DNA of 16,820 nucleotides from an uncultured Collinsella sp. Lineage in GTDB: Bacteria; Actinomycetota; Coriobacteriia; Coriobacteriales; Coriobacteriaceae. The stretch spans positions 1-16,820 of the forward strand of contig CABVCF010000045.1 of NCBI GenBank assembly GCA_902496775.1, in the 5' to 3' direction. The notes beneath the pieces are model-generated. The model worked only from the letters and a program-made list of their open reading frames with translations, had not been told where the DNA came from and made no database searches. The first letter of the stretch is position 1, and each line of letters opens with the position of its first letter. The translations under genes and the position numbers were made by a program. Positions 1 to 7,718 of the stretch are shown here, piece after piece.

Positions 1-45
1 GGGCGCCCCCGGTTTACCAATCTCTTCGATAGGAGCTTTTCCCAC

Positions 46-1500
46 ATGGCAGACATCGCATTCGAGAAGGACCTCTCCGTCGCCGAGACCGGCATCGAGG
101 GCCTCAAGGTCGTCGACCTCGCCGTCCACGGCGACTCGCGCGGCTGGTTCAAGGAGAACTGGCAGCGCGCCAAGATGACCGCCCTGGGCATCCCCGACCT
201 CAAGGTCGTCCAGAACAACATCTCCTACAACGACAGCCGCGGCGTCACGCGCGGCATCCACGCCGAGCCCTGGGACAAGTTCATCTCGGTGGCCCGCGGC
301 AGCGTCTTCGGCGCATGGGTGGACCTGCGCGAGGGCAGCGAGACCTTCGGCAAGGTATTCACGACCGTTTTGGATCCCAGCAAGGCCATCTACGTCCCGC
401 GCGGCGTGGGCAACTCCTTCCAGGCCCTGGAGGACGGCACCGCCTACACCTACCTGGTGGACGCCCACTGGTCGCTGGAGCTCAAGAGGACCTACACCTT
501 CGTGAACCTCGCCGACCCCGAGCTCGCCATCGAGTGGCCGATCCCGCTGGAAGAGGCCACCGTCTCCGAGGCCGACCTCCACCACCCGATGCTCAGGGAC
601 GTCGTCCCCATGGCGCCCAGACGCACCCTCGTCACCGGCTGCAACGGCCAGCTGGGCCGTGCGGTTCGCAAGCTCGCCGAGGAGCGCGGGGTCGCCAAGG
701 ACTTCGACTTCTGCGACATCGACACCTTCGACATGTCCGACCCGGACGCCTATTCGCAGTACGACTGGTCGCTCTACGGCACCGTGATCAACTGCGGCGC
801 CTACACGGCCGTGGATAGGGCGGAGACCCCCGAGGGCCGCGCCATCGCCTGGAAGGCCAACGCGACCGGCCCGGCCCTGCTCGCCCGCACTTGCGCCGAG
901 CACGGGATCACCCTCGTCCACGTGTCAAGCGACTACGTCTTCGACGGTACCGCCGAGGTGCATGACGAGGAGGAGCCCTTCAGCCCGCTGTCCGTCTACG
1001 GCCAGACCAAGGCCGCCGGCGACATCGCCGTGGCCGGCTGCCCGCGCCACTACATCATGCGCAGCTCTTGGGTCATCGGCGAGGGCCACAACTTCGTGAA
1101 GACCATGAAGGGGCTCTCCGACCGCGTCGCCGACCCGGAGGACAAGCTGGAAAAGATCACCGTCGTGGACGACCAGCTGGGCCGCCTGACCTTCACGCGC
1201 GACATGGCGCAGGCCATCTTCCACGTGCTGGGGACGCACGCCCCCTACGGCACCTACGACTGCACGGGCTCCGGCGCCGTCAGGTCCTGGGCCGACATCG
1301 CCCGCGCCGTCTTCGAGGCCGCCAACGGCAACGGGGACAAGGTCGTGCCGGTATCGACCGCCGACTACTACGCGAACGCCGCGGGCCCCATCGCCCCGCG
1401 CCCGGTCCACTCCGCGCTCGACCTGTCCAGGCTCGAGTCAGTCGGGTTCCACATGCCCGACTGGGAGGAAGAGCTGGGGGAGTACCTCAAGACGCTCTAG
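46..1500 (+). CDS. rmlCD: Bifunctional dTDP-4-dehydrorhamnose 3,5-epimerase / dTDP-4-dehydrorhamnose reductase (RmlC-RmlD fusion)
   Basis: Catalyses the last two steps of dTDP-L-rhamnose synthesis in the cytosol: epimerisation at C3/C5, then NAD(P)H reduction at C4. The 484-aa protein has an RmlC cupin-like half (about 1-188) with RGIHAEPWDK carrying the expected catalytic His72. The RmlD half (about 190-484) shows a Rossmann motif GCNGQLG (198-204), SSDYVFDG (294-301) and the short-chain dehydrogenase YxxxK pair Tyr318/Lys322. The cupin half is a variant: the usual GFAHGF-type segment reads GVGNSF. ATG at 46 is preceded by AGGAG at 31-35. Codons end almost always in C or G, noticeably more than in the minus-strand genes that follow. 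Its product feeds rhamnan or rhamnose-containing wall polymers, fitting the Wzm/Wzt exporter downstream. The fusion arrangement is clear from one continuous frame; the exact sugar is inferred from family. Confidence 0.93.
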   Translation: MADIAFEKDLSVAETGIEGLKVVDLAVHGDSRGWFKENWQRAKMTALGIPDLKVVQNNISYNDSRGVTRGIHAEPWDKFISVARGSVFGAWVDLREGSETFGKVFTTVLDPSKAIYVPRGVGNSFQALEDGTAYTYLVDAHWSLELKRTYTFVNLADPELAIEWPIPLEEATVSEADLHHPMLRDVVPMAPRRTLVTGCNGQLGRAVRKLAEERGVAKDFDFCDIDTFDMSDPDAYSQYDWSLYGTVINCGAYTAVDRAETPEGRAIAWKANATGPALLARTCAEHGITLVHVSSDYVFDGTAEVHDEEEPFSPLSVYGQTKAAGDIAVAGCPRHYIMRSSWVIGEGHNFVKTMKGLSDRVADPEDKLEKITVVDDQLGRLTFTRDMAQAIFHVLGTHAPYGTYDCTGSGAVRSWADIARAVFEAANGNGDKVVPVSTADYYANAAGPIAPRPVHSALDLSRLESVGFHMPDWEEELGEYLKTL

Positions 1501-1522
1501 CCGATATCAACTTTTCAAGAGC

Positions 1523-1552
1523 AAAAGCCGCCGCTTGTTAACGGCGGCTTTT
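1523..1552. terminator. Bidirectional rho-independent terminator between convergent genes
   Basis: An 11-bp perfect stem, AAAAGCCGCCG (1523-1533) with CGGCGGCTTTT (1542-1552), encloses an 8-nt loop. It gives a T-run on both strands, so it can end rmlCD on the plus strand and the YfhO-family gene on the minus strand. The TAA stop of the minus-strand gene (1538-1540) lies within the loop. Confidence 0.85.
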
Positions 1553-3949
1553 CTTGTGCCTGTCGTATAGCCCTGCTGCAACAAGGACTGCGGCGGTCGC
1601 CAGGCTCACTGCAAGCCCCGCAAGGGCGCCCGGAGTCTTGTAGGTCATCACGATCCTATTCGCGCCTTTCTGCATGTTCAGGGACGACAGGCCCTTATCG
1701 GCGGCGGGCGTTAGTTCTGCGGCGGTTCCGTTTACCGTTACGTTCCAGCCCTCATCGTACGGAACGCTCAGCAGCAGGTTGCCGTCATCCTTGGCGGTAT
1801 ACTCGCCTTCGATCCTTCCGTCCTCAAAAACCGTCGGAATTAACTCGCTCGTCTTAAGCTCGTTAATGATCTGTCTGAAAACGTCCAGATTGAGGGCGTA
1901 AAAGACCGGCTCATTGTCTTGGGGCATGTCTGTATAGCCCTCTGCGACTCCGATTGCCACCGTATGCTGGCTCGGGGCGTCCGATGCATCCGCAATCTGG
2001 CGGATATTATTGTCGAATCTCCAGGCTTCGTTTTCGATCGTTCGCTGGTCGATGGTAAGGGTGACGGGCCAATAACTGCCGGCGGTCGCATCTTTGTTGA
2101 TGTAGAGATACCCGATGGAGCTTGCCGGTACAGTAACGCTCCATTGCTTTAAGCCATCGCTATTCTCCGTGCTCGTGGCCTCGATCTTGGTATAGAGCTC
2201 GACCTCGCGGCCTAGGATTTTGCTGTAGAGGTCGTTCTGCTTTTCGAAGGGGTTCTCGATCTTTAGCGTGCTGTTTTGGATATCGCTTGAGGCCGCGACG
2301 CCAATGCTGAGCGCATAGGGGTTCTCGTACACCGCGCTTGTGGAGTCGGCATGATTCGTCTTGGCTAAAACGTATCCCGCGGGCGCGTTTTCAGGAATAG
2401 CATACTTGACTCCCAGTAGGGCATCGACGGCGAGAATGGGCTCGGCATAACGGGTCGAGAATTCGCCGACGCTGCTGTATCCAAGGGAGTTGAGCAGTGC
2501 GATGGCCTGCGGGTTATTTGCGGATGAGTAGGACGACAGCTGGTTGTACCCAAGCGCTAAGCCCTCGTTGAGGGCGGCGCTATCGGCGCGCGTGGTCGTT
2601 CGATCGATGCGGTAGAATGACGCAGAATCTTGGTCTTGAATGGCTGTGATCGTGTTGGTTGCGGTGGTCACATAGGTACAGTTGGCATCTTCGGAATAGC
2701 CTGCGTACAGTTGGTTCCACATCACATGGGCGTTGATAAACAACTCAATTGCGGTGATTGTCAGGATTGGTAATACGACGGCGGGTCGATAGACATGATG
2801 AAATTTGGGCTGGCCCTCGAACACCTGCAACGAATAGCCTGCGGCCCACATCGTAAAGAAGCCCAGCAAAAAGGCTGTGCGCGTATAGAACCCGTTGGGA
2901 ACGCGCATGCCGCACCAGATGTACTCGAGCGGGCTCAAAACGGAGCTAGCGATCAGGACGGCTGTGACGACGAACGTTGCGATGCGTATCTTGGCCGAAA
3001 CCTTGCGGTTAAACAGTAGGCTTATTGCAAGTAACATCATGATTACGCCGCAATAGAACTGCGGCGTGTTCCCGTTATTCACCCACATGCCGGGGATGAA
3101 GCCCCTGATGAGCGATTTGAGGCCTGTTTTAAGCAAAGGGCCAAGTGCCAGCACGGGGCCGCCTTTTGCCATGGCAAGGATGGTCGGCAAAAAGGTCCAG
3201 GCGGACAGGAGCAGCCCAAGCATCATAGCCCCTGCAAATCGTAGGGCCCGGTCGAGCGTGAGCATCCAGCTAAATCCTTCTGCAGCGACGTAATCGACAA
3301 ACTCAACCAATACGAAGATGCAGAGGAATAGGATGCTGATATAGGCCGTATACCAACAGAACATGACATTGAGGGCAATCGCAATAACGAGGCGTATCAT
3401 TTTTTGTTCCCGAATGAGCTCGTAGCATCCGAAAGCGCAGATGGGCAGTAGGATAAGACAATCAATCCAGAGCGGATTACACAAATTACTTATGGTCCAA
3501 CTGCAAAACGTAAATGATAGGGAAAGTAGGAATGCTGCGGGCTTGGGTAGACCAAAACGCCTTTGCAGGAACCAAGCGCTGCTGATGTGAATGCAGCCAA
3601 GCTTGAGCGCGGTTATGGCAAATACGAAGAGCGTCAGCTTGTCTGCGGGAAACAGCACGCAGAGCAGGTTGAAGGGGCTGGCGAGGTAGTAGCTATAGAG
3701 CCCCCATGTGTTCATGCCGAGTCCCTGCGAGAAGGAATAGCGAAGGTTTGCCTCGCCTAAAAGGACGCGGCGAAACCACGCGAAGAAGTCGATGTATTGG
3801 TATTTGAGATCGTTGGTGAGAAACGAGTTGTCGCCAAAGGGGTAGACATGGTCCGCCGCTGCAAGTGCGACAAAGAGTGCGACGGAAAACGCGAAGCAGG
3901 CGGCGTAGAACGCCACATTCTTGAGCGTGCTGTTATTGGGCTGTGTCAT
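1538..3949 (-). CDS. YfhO-family polytopic membrane protein, probable GT-C type glycosyltransferase
   Basis: About 803 aa. It has an N-terminal transmembrane helix, then an extracytoplasmic stretch with YPFGDNSFLTNDLKYQY, whose Asp and Gln-Tyr pattern is typical of the YfhO family. Many hydrophobic helices follow over roughly the first 430 residues, then a long extracytoplasmic domain, and a final helix with a basic tail DRHKKSRR. YfhO proteins are known in Bacillus to work with a GtrB/CsbB-like GT2, moving a sugar from undecaprenyl phosphate onto a wall polymer outside the membrane. The gene overlaps the upstream GT2 by 17 bases, which supports that pairing. Start: the frame is open up to an ATG at 4027, but ATG at 3949 has a good GAGGA site 5 nt upstream and begins MTQPNNSTLKN just before the first helix. 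The extra residues of the longer form lie deep inside the preceding gene. The acceptor and sugar are not determined. Confidence 0.85.
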   Translation of the reverse strand: MTQPNNSTLKNVAFYAACFAFSVALFVALAAADHVYPFGDNSFLTNDLKYQYIDFFAWFRRVLLGEANLRYSFSQGLGMNTWGLYSYYLASPFNLLCVLFPADKLTLFVFAITALKLGCIHISSAWFLQRRFGLPKPAAFLLSLSFTFCSWTISNLCNPLWIDCLILLPICAFGCYELIREQKMIRLVIAIALNVMFCWYTAYISILFLCIFVLVEFVDYVAAEGFSWMLTLDRALRFAGAMMLGLLLSAWTFLPTILAMAKGGPVLALGPLLKTGLKSLIRGFIPGMWVNNGNTPQFYCGVIMMLLAISLLFNRKVSAKIRIATFVVTAVLIASSVLSPLEYIWCGMRVPNGFYTRTAFLLGFFTMWAAGYSLQVFEGQPKFHHVYRPAVVLPILTITAIELFINAHVMWNQLYAGYSEDANCTYVTTATNTITAIQDQDSASFYRIDRTTTRADSAALNEGLALGYNQLSSYSSANNPQAIALLNSLGYSSVGEFSTRYAEPILAVDALLGVKYAIPENAPAGYVLAKTNHADSTSAVYENPYALSIGVAASSDIQNSTLKIENPFEKQNDLYSKILGREVELYTKIEATSTENSDGLKQWSVTVPASSIGYLYINKDATAGSYWPVTLTIDQRTIENEAWRFDNNIRQIADASDAPSQHTVAIGVAEGYTDMPQDNEPVFYALNLDVFRQIINELKTSELIPTVFEDGRIEGEYTAKDDGNLLLSVPYDEGWNVTVNGTAAELTPAADKGLSSLNMQKGANRIVMTYKTPGALAGLAVSLATAAVLVAAGLYDRHKKSRR

Positions 3950-4901
3950 CAGATTCCTCGTTGGATTCTCGAATGATATAGATGGGGCGGCGCTTGGTCT
4001 CCAAGTAGGCTTTTGCCAAGTATTCACCGATGATTCCTAAGCACAGAAGCTGCATGCCGCCAAACAGCGTTATGAGGCAGGCGAGGGACGGCCATCCGCC
4101 GACGGGGTCACCCCAAACAAGCGTTTTGACCAGGATGACGATGAATCCCAGGATAGCGATGAGACAGAAAACGATACCCGTGAGGGCGGCGAGGGAGAGC
4201 GGCGCCGTGGAAAATGCGACGATGCCGTCGATGGAATAGAGGAGCAGCGACCAAAAGCTCCATTTGGTCTCGCCGGCCACGCGGTTGACGTTTACGTAGG
4301 GGAGCCATTTGGTCTTGAAGCCGACCCAGCCGTAAATGCCCTTGGAGAATCGGTTGTATTCGCCCATGGAGATGATGGCGTTGACCATAGGTCGCTTCAT
4401 GAGCCTAAAATCGCGTGCTCCGTCGACGATGTCGGCCTTGGAAATGCGGTTGATGATCTTGTAGAACATACGGGCGCAGAACGACCTGATGGGAGGCTCG
4501 CCTTCGCGGGTGGTCCTGCGTGTGGCGACGTTATCGTAGTTTTCGGTCTGCAAGATCTCGTACATCTTCGGCAGGAGCGAGGGCGGGTCCTGCATGTCGG
4601 CATCCATGGTGGCGACATAGTTGCCCTTTGCGTGCTGGAGTCCTGCGAGTAGTGCCGCCTCCTTGCCAAAGTTCCGCGAGAAAGAGTGCCAGTGGATGAC
4701 GTATGGATGCGCCGCCGCGGCTTCTGCTTTCATGACGGCAAGCGTTTTGTCTGCCGAACCATCGTCGATGAGGACGGCTTCAAAGGAGATCTCGGGGTAC
4801 TGCTGAGTCATGATGCGAACGACGCCATCGAGCTCTTTGAGAAAGATCGGAAGTGATTCCTGCTCGTTGTAGCACGGCACGACGATGGAGATGAGCGGCA
4901 T
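3933..4901 (-). CDS. GT2 glycosyltransferase, GtrB/CsbB-like polyprenyl-phosphate sugar synthase
   Basis: Probably transfers a sugar from a nucleotide donor to undecaprenyl phosphate at the cytoplasmic face. The 322-aa protein has an N-terminal GT-A domain with VVPCYNE (7-13), IDDGSADKT (45-53), SRNFGKE (75-81) and the metal/donor motif DADMQDPP (100-107). Two C-terminal transmembrane helices lie at about 235-260 and 273-297, the layout of GtrB, CsbB and YkoT proteins. ATG at 4901 has GAGAGG about 9 nt upstream; only 6 nt separate it from the previous stop, and its own end overlaps the YfhO-family gene. With that gene it makes two thirds of a three-component glycosylation system, the third part being a flippase that is not evident here. 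Family is clear; the donor sugar (glucose, GlcNAc or other) cannot be read from sequence. Confidence 0.9.
   Translation of the reverse strand: MPLISIVVPCYNEQESLPIFLKELDGVVRIMTQQYPEISFEAVLIDDGSADKTLAVMKAEAAAAHPYVIHWHSFSRNFGKEAALLAGLQHAKGNYVATMDADMQDPPSLLPKMYEILQTENYDNVATRRTTREGEPPIRSFCARMFYKIINRISKADIVDGARDFRLMKRPMVNAIISMGEYNRFSKGIYGWVGFKTKWLPYVNVNRVAGETKWSFWSLLLYSIDGIVAFSTAPLSLAALTGIVFCLIAILGFIVILVKTLVWGDPVGGWPSLACLITLFGGMQLLCLGIIGEYLAKAYLETKRRPIYIIRESNEESDDTAQ
3955..3959 (-). promoter_or_regulatory. Ribosome binding site deciding the YfhO-family start
   Basis: GAGGA on the minus strand, 5 nt before ATG at 3949. It lies inside the end of the upstream GT2 gene and supports 3949 over 4027 as the start, with translational coupling across the overlap. 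Confidence 0.6.
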
Positions 4902-4907
4902 GGTGGT

Positions 4908-5879
4908 TTACCTCTCGCTTGGCTTGGAAGTAGGGCGGCCGGGCTGGTCATCGTAGGCGTATTTGCTGTACACGTTGACCTCCCACTGCTTTTTTTCGAC
5001 CTTTGCCACGGAATCGAGGATGAATCCGGTCGCAAGGCTTAGGCCGCACAGGAACATAAACGAGGCGGCGAGCACGGCGGTGGGGAAGCGCGGAACGAGG
5101 CCGGTCTGAAAGTACTCGACAACGATGGGCATGCCCAGGGCGAGACCAGTCACCGCAAACAGAAGCGCGACGAGGCTGAAGAACTTCAGCGGGCGGTAGT
5201 CCTTGAACAGCGTGCCGATCATCGCAACGACTTTAATGCCGTCGCTCACGGTGTTGAGTTTGGACTCGGAACCTTCCGGACGGTCGCGGTACTCGATGGG
5301 CACATCTTTGATGCGCCAGCGGTGGTCGACGGCGTGGATCGAGAGCTCGGTTTCGATCTGGAAGCCCTCGGAAAGCACAGGGAAGGTTTTAACGAACGGG
5401 CGGCTCATGGCACGGTAGCCGGTCATGACGTCATCGAAGCTGTAGCCATAGATCCACTTGATCATGGCGCGGACCAGATTGTTGCCAAAGCCGTGGAAGG
5501 CACGCTTGTTCTCCTCGGCATAGGTGCCGTTGGAAAGGCGGTCGCCTACGGTCATATCGGCCGTGCCGTTGAGGATAGGCTCGCAGAGGGCTTTGGCCGC
5601 CTCGGCGGGGTAGGTGTCGTCTCCGTCGACCATCAGGTAGCAATCGGCGTCGATGTCGCGAAACATCTGGCGGCACACGTTGCCCTTTCCCTGACGGGGC
5701 TCAAAGCGCACCGTGGCTCCGTGTTCGGTGGCGATGCGTGAAGTATCGTCTGACGAGTTATTGTCATAGACATAGACCGTAGCCTGCGGAAGCTCGCGGT
5801 GAAAGTCGTCGACGACCTTACCGATTGTGAGCGCTTCGTTGTAGCAGGGGATGATGACGGCGATGGATTCAGAATTCAC
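4908..5879 (-). CDS. GT2 glycosyltransferase, dolichyl/polyprenyl-phosphate sugar synthase-like, membrane anchored
   Basis: A second, distinct GT2 of 323 aa. Motifs in order: VIIPCYNEA (8-16), YDNNSSDDT (38-46), the DGDDTYP donor/metal motif (85-91), and MTGYRAMSRPFVKTFP followed by EGFQIETELSIHA, as in the DPM/DPG-synthase-like branch. Two hydrophobic segments close to the C-terminus (roughly 230-255 and 268-292) anchor it in the membrane. It likely loads a sugar onto a polyprenyl phosphate carrier for later transfer outside the membrane. The start is GTG at 5879 with TAAGGAG (5886-5892) 6 nt upstream. It is the first gene of a three-gene minus-strand unit with the GtrB-like GT2 and the YfhO-family protein. 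The family is clear; the sugar and its final polymer are unknown. Confidence 0.88.
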   Translation of the reverse strand: MNSESIAVIIPCYNEALTIGKVVDDFHRELPQATVYVYDNNSSDDTSRIATEHGATVRFEPRQGKGNVCRQMFRDIDADCYLMVDGDDTYPAEAAKALCEPILNGTADMTVGDRLSNGTYAEENKRAFHGFGNNLVRAMIKWIYGYSFDDVMTGYRAMSRPFVKTFPVLSEGFQIETELSIHAVDHRWRIKDVPIEYRDRPEGSESKLNTVSDGIKVVAMIGTLFKDYRPLKFFSLVALLFAVTGLALGMPIVVEYFQTGLVPRFPTAVLAASFMFLCGLSLATGFILDSVAKVEKKQWEVNVYSKYAYDDQPGRPTSKPSER

Positions 5880-5885
5880 TCAATG

Positions 5886-5915
5886 CTCCTTACACATTCA
5901 ATCCTTGAAAGTATA
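5886..5915 (-). promoter_or_regulatory. Candidate promoter -10 and ribosome binding site for the GT2-GT2-yfhO unit
   Basis: On the minus strand, TATACT (5910-5915) is a good -10 hexamer and TAAGGAG (5886-5892) a strong ribosome binding site. No convincing -35 was found at 16-18 bp, so the promoter is tentative. The 5880-6039 gap is the divergent control region between the glycosyltransferase unit and the ABC exporter. Confidence 0.35.
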
Positions 5916-5994
5916 GCCGTTTGGACTTGTCATCCTTAGATGTGGGTTAGTTCTCCAGTTTTGTTGCGCGAATCGTTTGCAGGGCCGTCGGGTC

Positions 5995-6000
5995 TATACT
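5995..6000 (+). promoter_or_regulatory. Candidate promoter -10 for the wzm-wzt pair
   Basis: TATACT lies 40 nt before the GTG start of the permease gene. The -35 region is poor; TCGTTT at about 5973-5978 is the best-placed hexamer and is weak. It faces away from the minus-strand candidate at 5910-5915. Confidence 0.35.
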
Positions 6001-6024
6001 GTTCGTTTGTCAACGATTACGAGT

Positions 6025-6031
6025 AAAGGAG
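6025..6031 (+). promoter_or_regulatory. Ribosome binding site deciding the permease start
   Basis: AAAGGAG sits 8 nt before GTG at 6040. It favours this start over upstream start-like codons in the same frame, which would overlap the likely promoter. Confidence 0.65.
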
Positions 6032-6039
6032 TTGCATCC

Positions 6040-6885
6040 GTGTCGGATCAGACAAAGCAACAAGAAACTCGCAGTCTGCCTGCGACGTTTGCTAAGAACG
6101 AATTTGAGAAGGACGCGTTTATCCTTCGTCAGCTGGTTACCAAGGATTTTAAGATCAAGTATCGCCGTAGCGTTCTGGGCGTCGCATGGTCGGTGCTCAA
6201 TCCGTTGCTGATGATGATTGTCATGGCCATCGTGTTCTCGACGATTTTTGCCCAGGGCCGCAATGGCTCGATTACGCCCGAGATGTACCCGCTGTATTTG
6301 ATCGTGGGTAACGTCACCTTTGCCGTCATGTCCGAGTCTACGAACCAGGCTCTGACGTCGATCGTGGGTGCTGCCCCGCTGCTCAAGAAGGTTAAGGTGC
6401 ACCGCTGGGTCTTCCCGGTGCAGAAGGTGCTCTTCTCGCTGGTTAACTTTGCCTTCTCTCTGGTCGCCGTAGCTATTGTTATGCTGTGGTTCCGTGTTAT
6501 GCCTTCTTGGCACCTTATTCTGCTGCCTGTCTGCCTACTGCTGCTTATGTGCTTCTGCATGGGCCTGGGCATGATGCTCTCCGCCCTCACGGTTTTCTTC
6601 CGCGATGTCATGCATCTGTGGAGCGTCGTCATTACGGCTTGGACCTACATTACGCCCATCTTCTGGACGACCGACTTCGTTGCGCAAATGCCGCATCTCG
6701 TGCGCATTCTGGTCTATGCGAACCCCATGTATAACTACCTGCAGTTTATGCGTGATATCTTCCTGTTCCAAACTACGCCCTCGCTTATGACGTTTGGTAT
6801 GTGCGTCGCTTGGGCGGTTCTTGCGCTTGTTATTGGCTACACCGTGTTCCATAAGTCCGAGCGCAAGTTCATCCTCTACATCTAA
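6040..6885 (+). CDS. wzm: Polysaccharide ABC exporter permease (Wzm/TagG/RgpC-like)
   Basis: Transmembrane half of an ABC-2 type exporter that moves lipid-linked polysaccharide or teichoic-acid-like polymer to the outer face of the membrane. The 281-aa product has a cytosolic N-terminal segment, then LRQLVTKDFKIKYRRSVLGVAWSVLNP. This entry helix and the RSVLGVAWSVLNP signature are characteristic of Wzm/TagG/RgpC permeases. About six hydrophobic segments follow, with the family pattern FFRDVMHLW and the later YANPMYNYLQFMRDI; the chain ends KSERKFILYI. I chose GTG at 6040 because of AAAGGAG 8 nt before it. Its TAA stop is part of the Shine-Dalgarno of the ATPase gene 11 nt downstream, so the two are translated as a pair. 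Nearby rhamnose and polyprenyl-sugar genes fit an RgpC role, but the cargo is inferred. Confidence 0.9.
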   Translation: MSDQTKQQETRSLPATFAKNEFEKDAFILRQLVTKDFKIKYRRSVLGVAWSVLNPLLMMIVMAIVFSTIFAQGRNGSITPEMYPLYLIVGNVTFAVMSESTNQALTSIVGAAPLLKKVKVHRWVFPVQKVLFSLVNFAFSLVAVAIVMLWFRVMPSWHLILLPVCLLLLMCFCMGLGMMLSALTVFFRDVMHLWSVVITAWTYITPIFWTTDFVAQMPHLVRILVYANPMYNYLQFMRDIFLFQTTPSLMTFGMCVAWAVLALVIGYTVFHKSERKFILYI

Positions 6886-6896
6886 GGAGTGCTGTG

Positions 6897-7664
6897 ATGA
6901 CTGAATCTGTTGTTGATTACAGCGAGCAGCCTCTGGCTGTCGAGGTCGACGACGTCACCATGATCTTTAACATGGCGTCCGAGTCGCTGACCAACCTCAA
7001 GGAGTACTTCATCAAGCTTGCCAAGCACGAGCTGTTCTTTGAGGAGTTTAGGGCGCTTAAGCACATCTCGTTCGATATTCATCGCGGCGAGGTCGTGGGT
7101 CTGGTCGGCACCAATGGCTCCGGCAAGTCTACGATGCTCAAGATTATCGCTGGCGTGCTTGAGCCTAGCGAGGGCAGCGTTAAGGTGCACGGCAATATCG
7201 CACCGTTGATTGAGCTTGGTGCCGGCTTTGACCCCGAGCTGACTGCCCGTGAGAACATATATCTGAACGGCGCCCTGCTTGGCTATACCAAGGAGTTCAT
7301 CGACGCCAACTTTGACGGCATTATCGAGTTCGCTGAGCTGCAGAACTTTGTCGATATGCCGCTTAAGAACTTCTCCTCGGGCATGGTGGCGCGTATCGCC
7401 TTTGCAATCGCGACGATTACCGAGCCCGATATTCTGATCGTTGACGAGACGCTGTCCGTCGGTGATGTGTTCTTCCAGCAGAAGTGCGAGGCCCGCATCC
7501 AGCACTTTATCCAGAGCGGCGACGTGACGGTTCTGTTCGTTTCGCACTCTATGGAGCAGGTTGAGCGCATCTGCCAGCGTGCCGTTTGGATTGAGAAGGG
7601 TGACCTTCGCATGGACGGCCCGGTCGATGAGGTCTGCAAGGCGTACCGCGAGCAGTTCAACTAG
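6897..7664 (+). CDS. wzt: Polysaccharide ABC exporter ATPase (Wzt/TagH/RgpD-like, short form)
   Basis: Nucleotide-binding subunit partner of the upstream permease. About 255 aa: Walker A GTNGSGKST (71-79), signature FSSGM (159-163), Walker B ILIVDE (179-184) and H-loop histidine in VSHSMEQV (His217). An insert of about 30 residues between the first strand (VDDVTMIF) and RALKHISFDI is rich in Lys, Phe and Glu, as in the gate-helix region of Wzt/TagH. The signature lacks the usual LSGGQ, which is normal for polysaccharide exporters. There is no C-terminal carbohydrate-binding domain, so this is the short form. Start: GTG at 6894 and ATG at 6897 are both in frame; AAGGAG (6884-6889) is 7 nt from the ATG and only 4 nt from the GTG, so ATG is preferred. 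No terminator separates it from the tRNA gene downstream. Confidence 0.9.
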   Translation: MTESVVDYSEQPLAVEVDDVTMIFNMASESLTNLKEYFIKLAKHELFFEEFRALKHISFDIHRGEVVGLVGTNGSGKSTMLKIIAGVLEPSEGSVKVHGNIAPLIELGAGFDPELTARENIYLNGALLGYTKEFIDANFDGIIEFAELQNFVDMPLKNFSSGMVARIAFAIATITEPDILIVDETLSVGDVFFQQKCEARIQHFIQSGDVTVLFVSHSMEQVERICQRAVWIEKGDLRMDGPVDEVCKAYREQFN

Positions 7665-7666
7665 GT

Positions 7667-7672
7667 TATAAT
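7667..7672 (+). promoter_or_regulatory. Perfect TATAAT upstream of tRNA-Arg
   Basis: A consensus -10 hexamer starts 3 nt after the wzt stop and about 47 nt before the mature 5' end of the tRNA. No good -35 is seen at the normal distance, which falls inside wzt. It may let the tRNA be transcribed apart from the exporter genes. Confidence 0.4.
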
Positions 7673-7674
7673 TA

Positions 7675-7699
7675 CTTGCGCTTGACAGGCTTGCGCTTG
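7675..7699 (+). repeat. Short direct repeat in the tRNA leader
   Basis: CTTGCGCTTG occurs at 7675-7684 and 7690-7699, a 15-nt period, with a related CTTGGGCG following. It lies between the TATAAT hexamer and the tRNA. Function unknown; it may be chance or part of the leader. Confidence 0.5.
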
Positions 7700-7718
7700 C
7701 TTGGGCGTGCGGTTATTT

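Noticed and set aside
1..45. Partial terminator or upstream gene end in the first bases
   Set aside because: The GGGCGCCCCC stretch may be the end of a hairpin, but too little sequence is visible to decide.
3950..4027. Longer N-terminus for the YfhO-family protein starting at ATG 4027
   Set aside because: The extra 26 residues overlap the GT2 coding sequence, have no membrane-protein character, and a good ribosome binding site supports ATG 3949.
5977..6039. Longer permease start upstream of GTG 6040
   Set aside because: It would overlap the TATACT promoter element and lacks a ribosome binding site, whereas AAAGGAG is well placed for 6040.
5880..6039. Riboswitch or leader RNA in the divergent intergenic region
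   Set aside because: Only promoter-like and ribosome binding elements were seen; no extended paired structure or terminator hairpin.
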